DNA from: Oenanthe sinensis
Lineage: Eukaryota > Streptophyta > Magnoliopsida > Apiales > Apiaceae
Length of the DNA: 64,000 nt
Direction of reading: 5' to 3'
Assembly: GCA_028671895.1 (NCBI GenBank)
Contig: CM053795.1
Coordinates: forward strand, 16,653,501-16,717,500
Below, in pieces: positions 63,801 through 64,000 of this stretch (positions are counted from its first letter, which is position 1; every line of letters begins with the position of its first letter). Both the position numbers and the translations under genes were made by a program. The notes under the pieces were generated by a model. It saw only the letters and a list, made by a program, of their open reading frames with translations. It was not told the DNA's origin and did not search any database.

Positions 63801-64000
63801 TTTCTGAAAATCATTTTAATATTACGCTTAATCTCTAAATAATTTTAAATAATCTCAAAAATCTTATAAAAATATTTTATGGGAAAAATATAAATTTTAT
63901 TATTTTTAAAATGAATTAAAAATAATAACTTTCTAAAATATTTAAATATTCTGAATATTCAAAAATATAAAAATACTAAATTTTGAATATTCAAATAATT
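60833..64000 (+). mobile_element. Ty3/gypsy-type LTR region running off the window
   Basis: It begins TGTAACGCCTCCACATCCGG with GGGGTCAGGGA, a start common in plant chromovirus LTRs. AGAGTGAGCCAAAAAAATGC at about 61407-61430 matches the signature also seen in the nested LTR near 19.4 kb. No gag, protease or polymerase frame occurs before the window ends, so I cannot tell a long LTR from a solo LTR plus flank. The GC-richer block at 63620-63735 (GGGGGAGAAG, GTGGGGGAATTGGG) may be its promoter or leader. Open frames at 63277-63459 and 63543-63752 have no domains. Confidence 0.55.
62424..62575. repeat. Minisatellite, unit about 32 bp
   Basis: Four to five tandem copies of a unit like GAGACTCGAATATAAA followed by CAATTAATCCTC. 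Alternate copies carry AAAACAATAATT and AATAACAATT forms, hinting at a doubled unit of about 64 bp. It lies inside the presumed LTR. Confidence 0.8.

Overview
The window is AT-rich plant nuclear DNA. It has spliced genes with GT-AG introns, intact plant-specific families (CYP51G, EDS1, BEL1-like homeodomain, LysM receptor kinases, a MIR172 hairpin), and long gene-poor stretches full of decayed LINEs, hAT elements, MITEs and LTRs. It is a eudicot; the exact lineage cannot be fixed by eye (an asterid is only a guess).

Layout. 1-5.1 kb: a decayed minus-strand LINE, then a short plus-strand LINE-like insertion with a 16-bp target duplication. 5.3-7.2 kb: a minus-strand LYR/LYK4-5-type LysM receptor pseudokinase with one frameshift. 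8.6-13.3 kb: a four-exon BEL1-like homeodomain gene, minus strand. 14-23 kb: transposon territory, with a 569-bp hAT MITE, then a decayed full-length hAT element with a Ty3/gypsy-type LTR inside it. 24.6-25.9 kb: an intronless LYK-related cytoplasmic pseudokinase, plus strand. 26-28 kb: long-TIR elements. 28.6-33.3 kb: a ten-exon MIP1-leucine-zipper/DUF547 gene, minus strand, with a 780-bp Mutator-like element in intron 2. 35.2-37.4 kb: EDS1, minus strand. 38.3-39.2 kb: LINE 3' fragment. 41.4-43.7 kb: CYP51 (sterol 14-demethylase), plus strand. 44-54 kb: MITE-rich spacer. 55.4-56.1 kb: MIR172 locus, minus strand, with a plausible upstream TATA box. 56.7-60.8 kb: several copies of one palindromic MITE family around a solo LTR packed with TCGAGAAGT boxes. 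60.8 kb to the end: a gypsy-type LTR running off the window.

Functionally the genes are independent loci. EDS1 (TIR-receptor immune signalling) and two LysM-kinase relatives (chitin or lipo-chitooligosaccharide perception) are all immunity- or symbiosis-related, and both LysM-kinase relatives look kinase-dead. The BEL1-like gene and MIR172 both belong to meristem and phase-change control. CYP51 is a sterol housekeeping enzyme. I did not see a clearly new multi-gene system. The most interesting items are the MIR172 hairpin with a changed star strand, the frameshifted LysM receptor, the EDS1 copy lacking the lipase-triad histidine, and several structurally complete, apparently uncatalogued non-autonomous transposons with intact target duplications.
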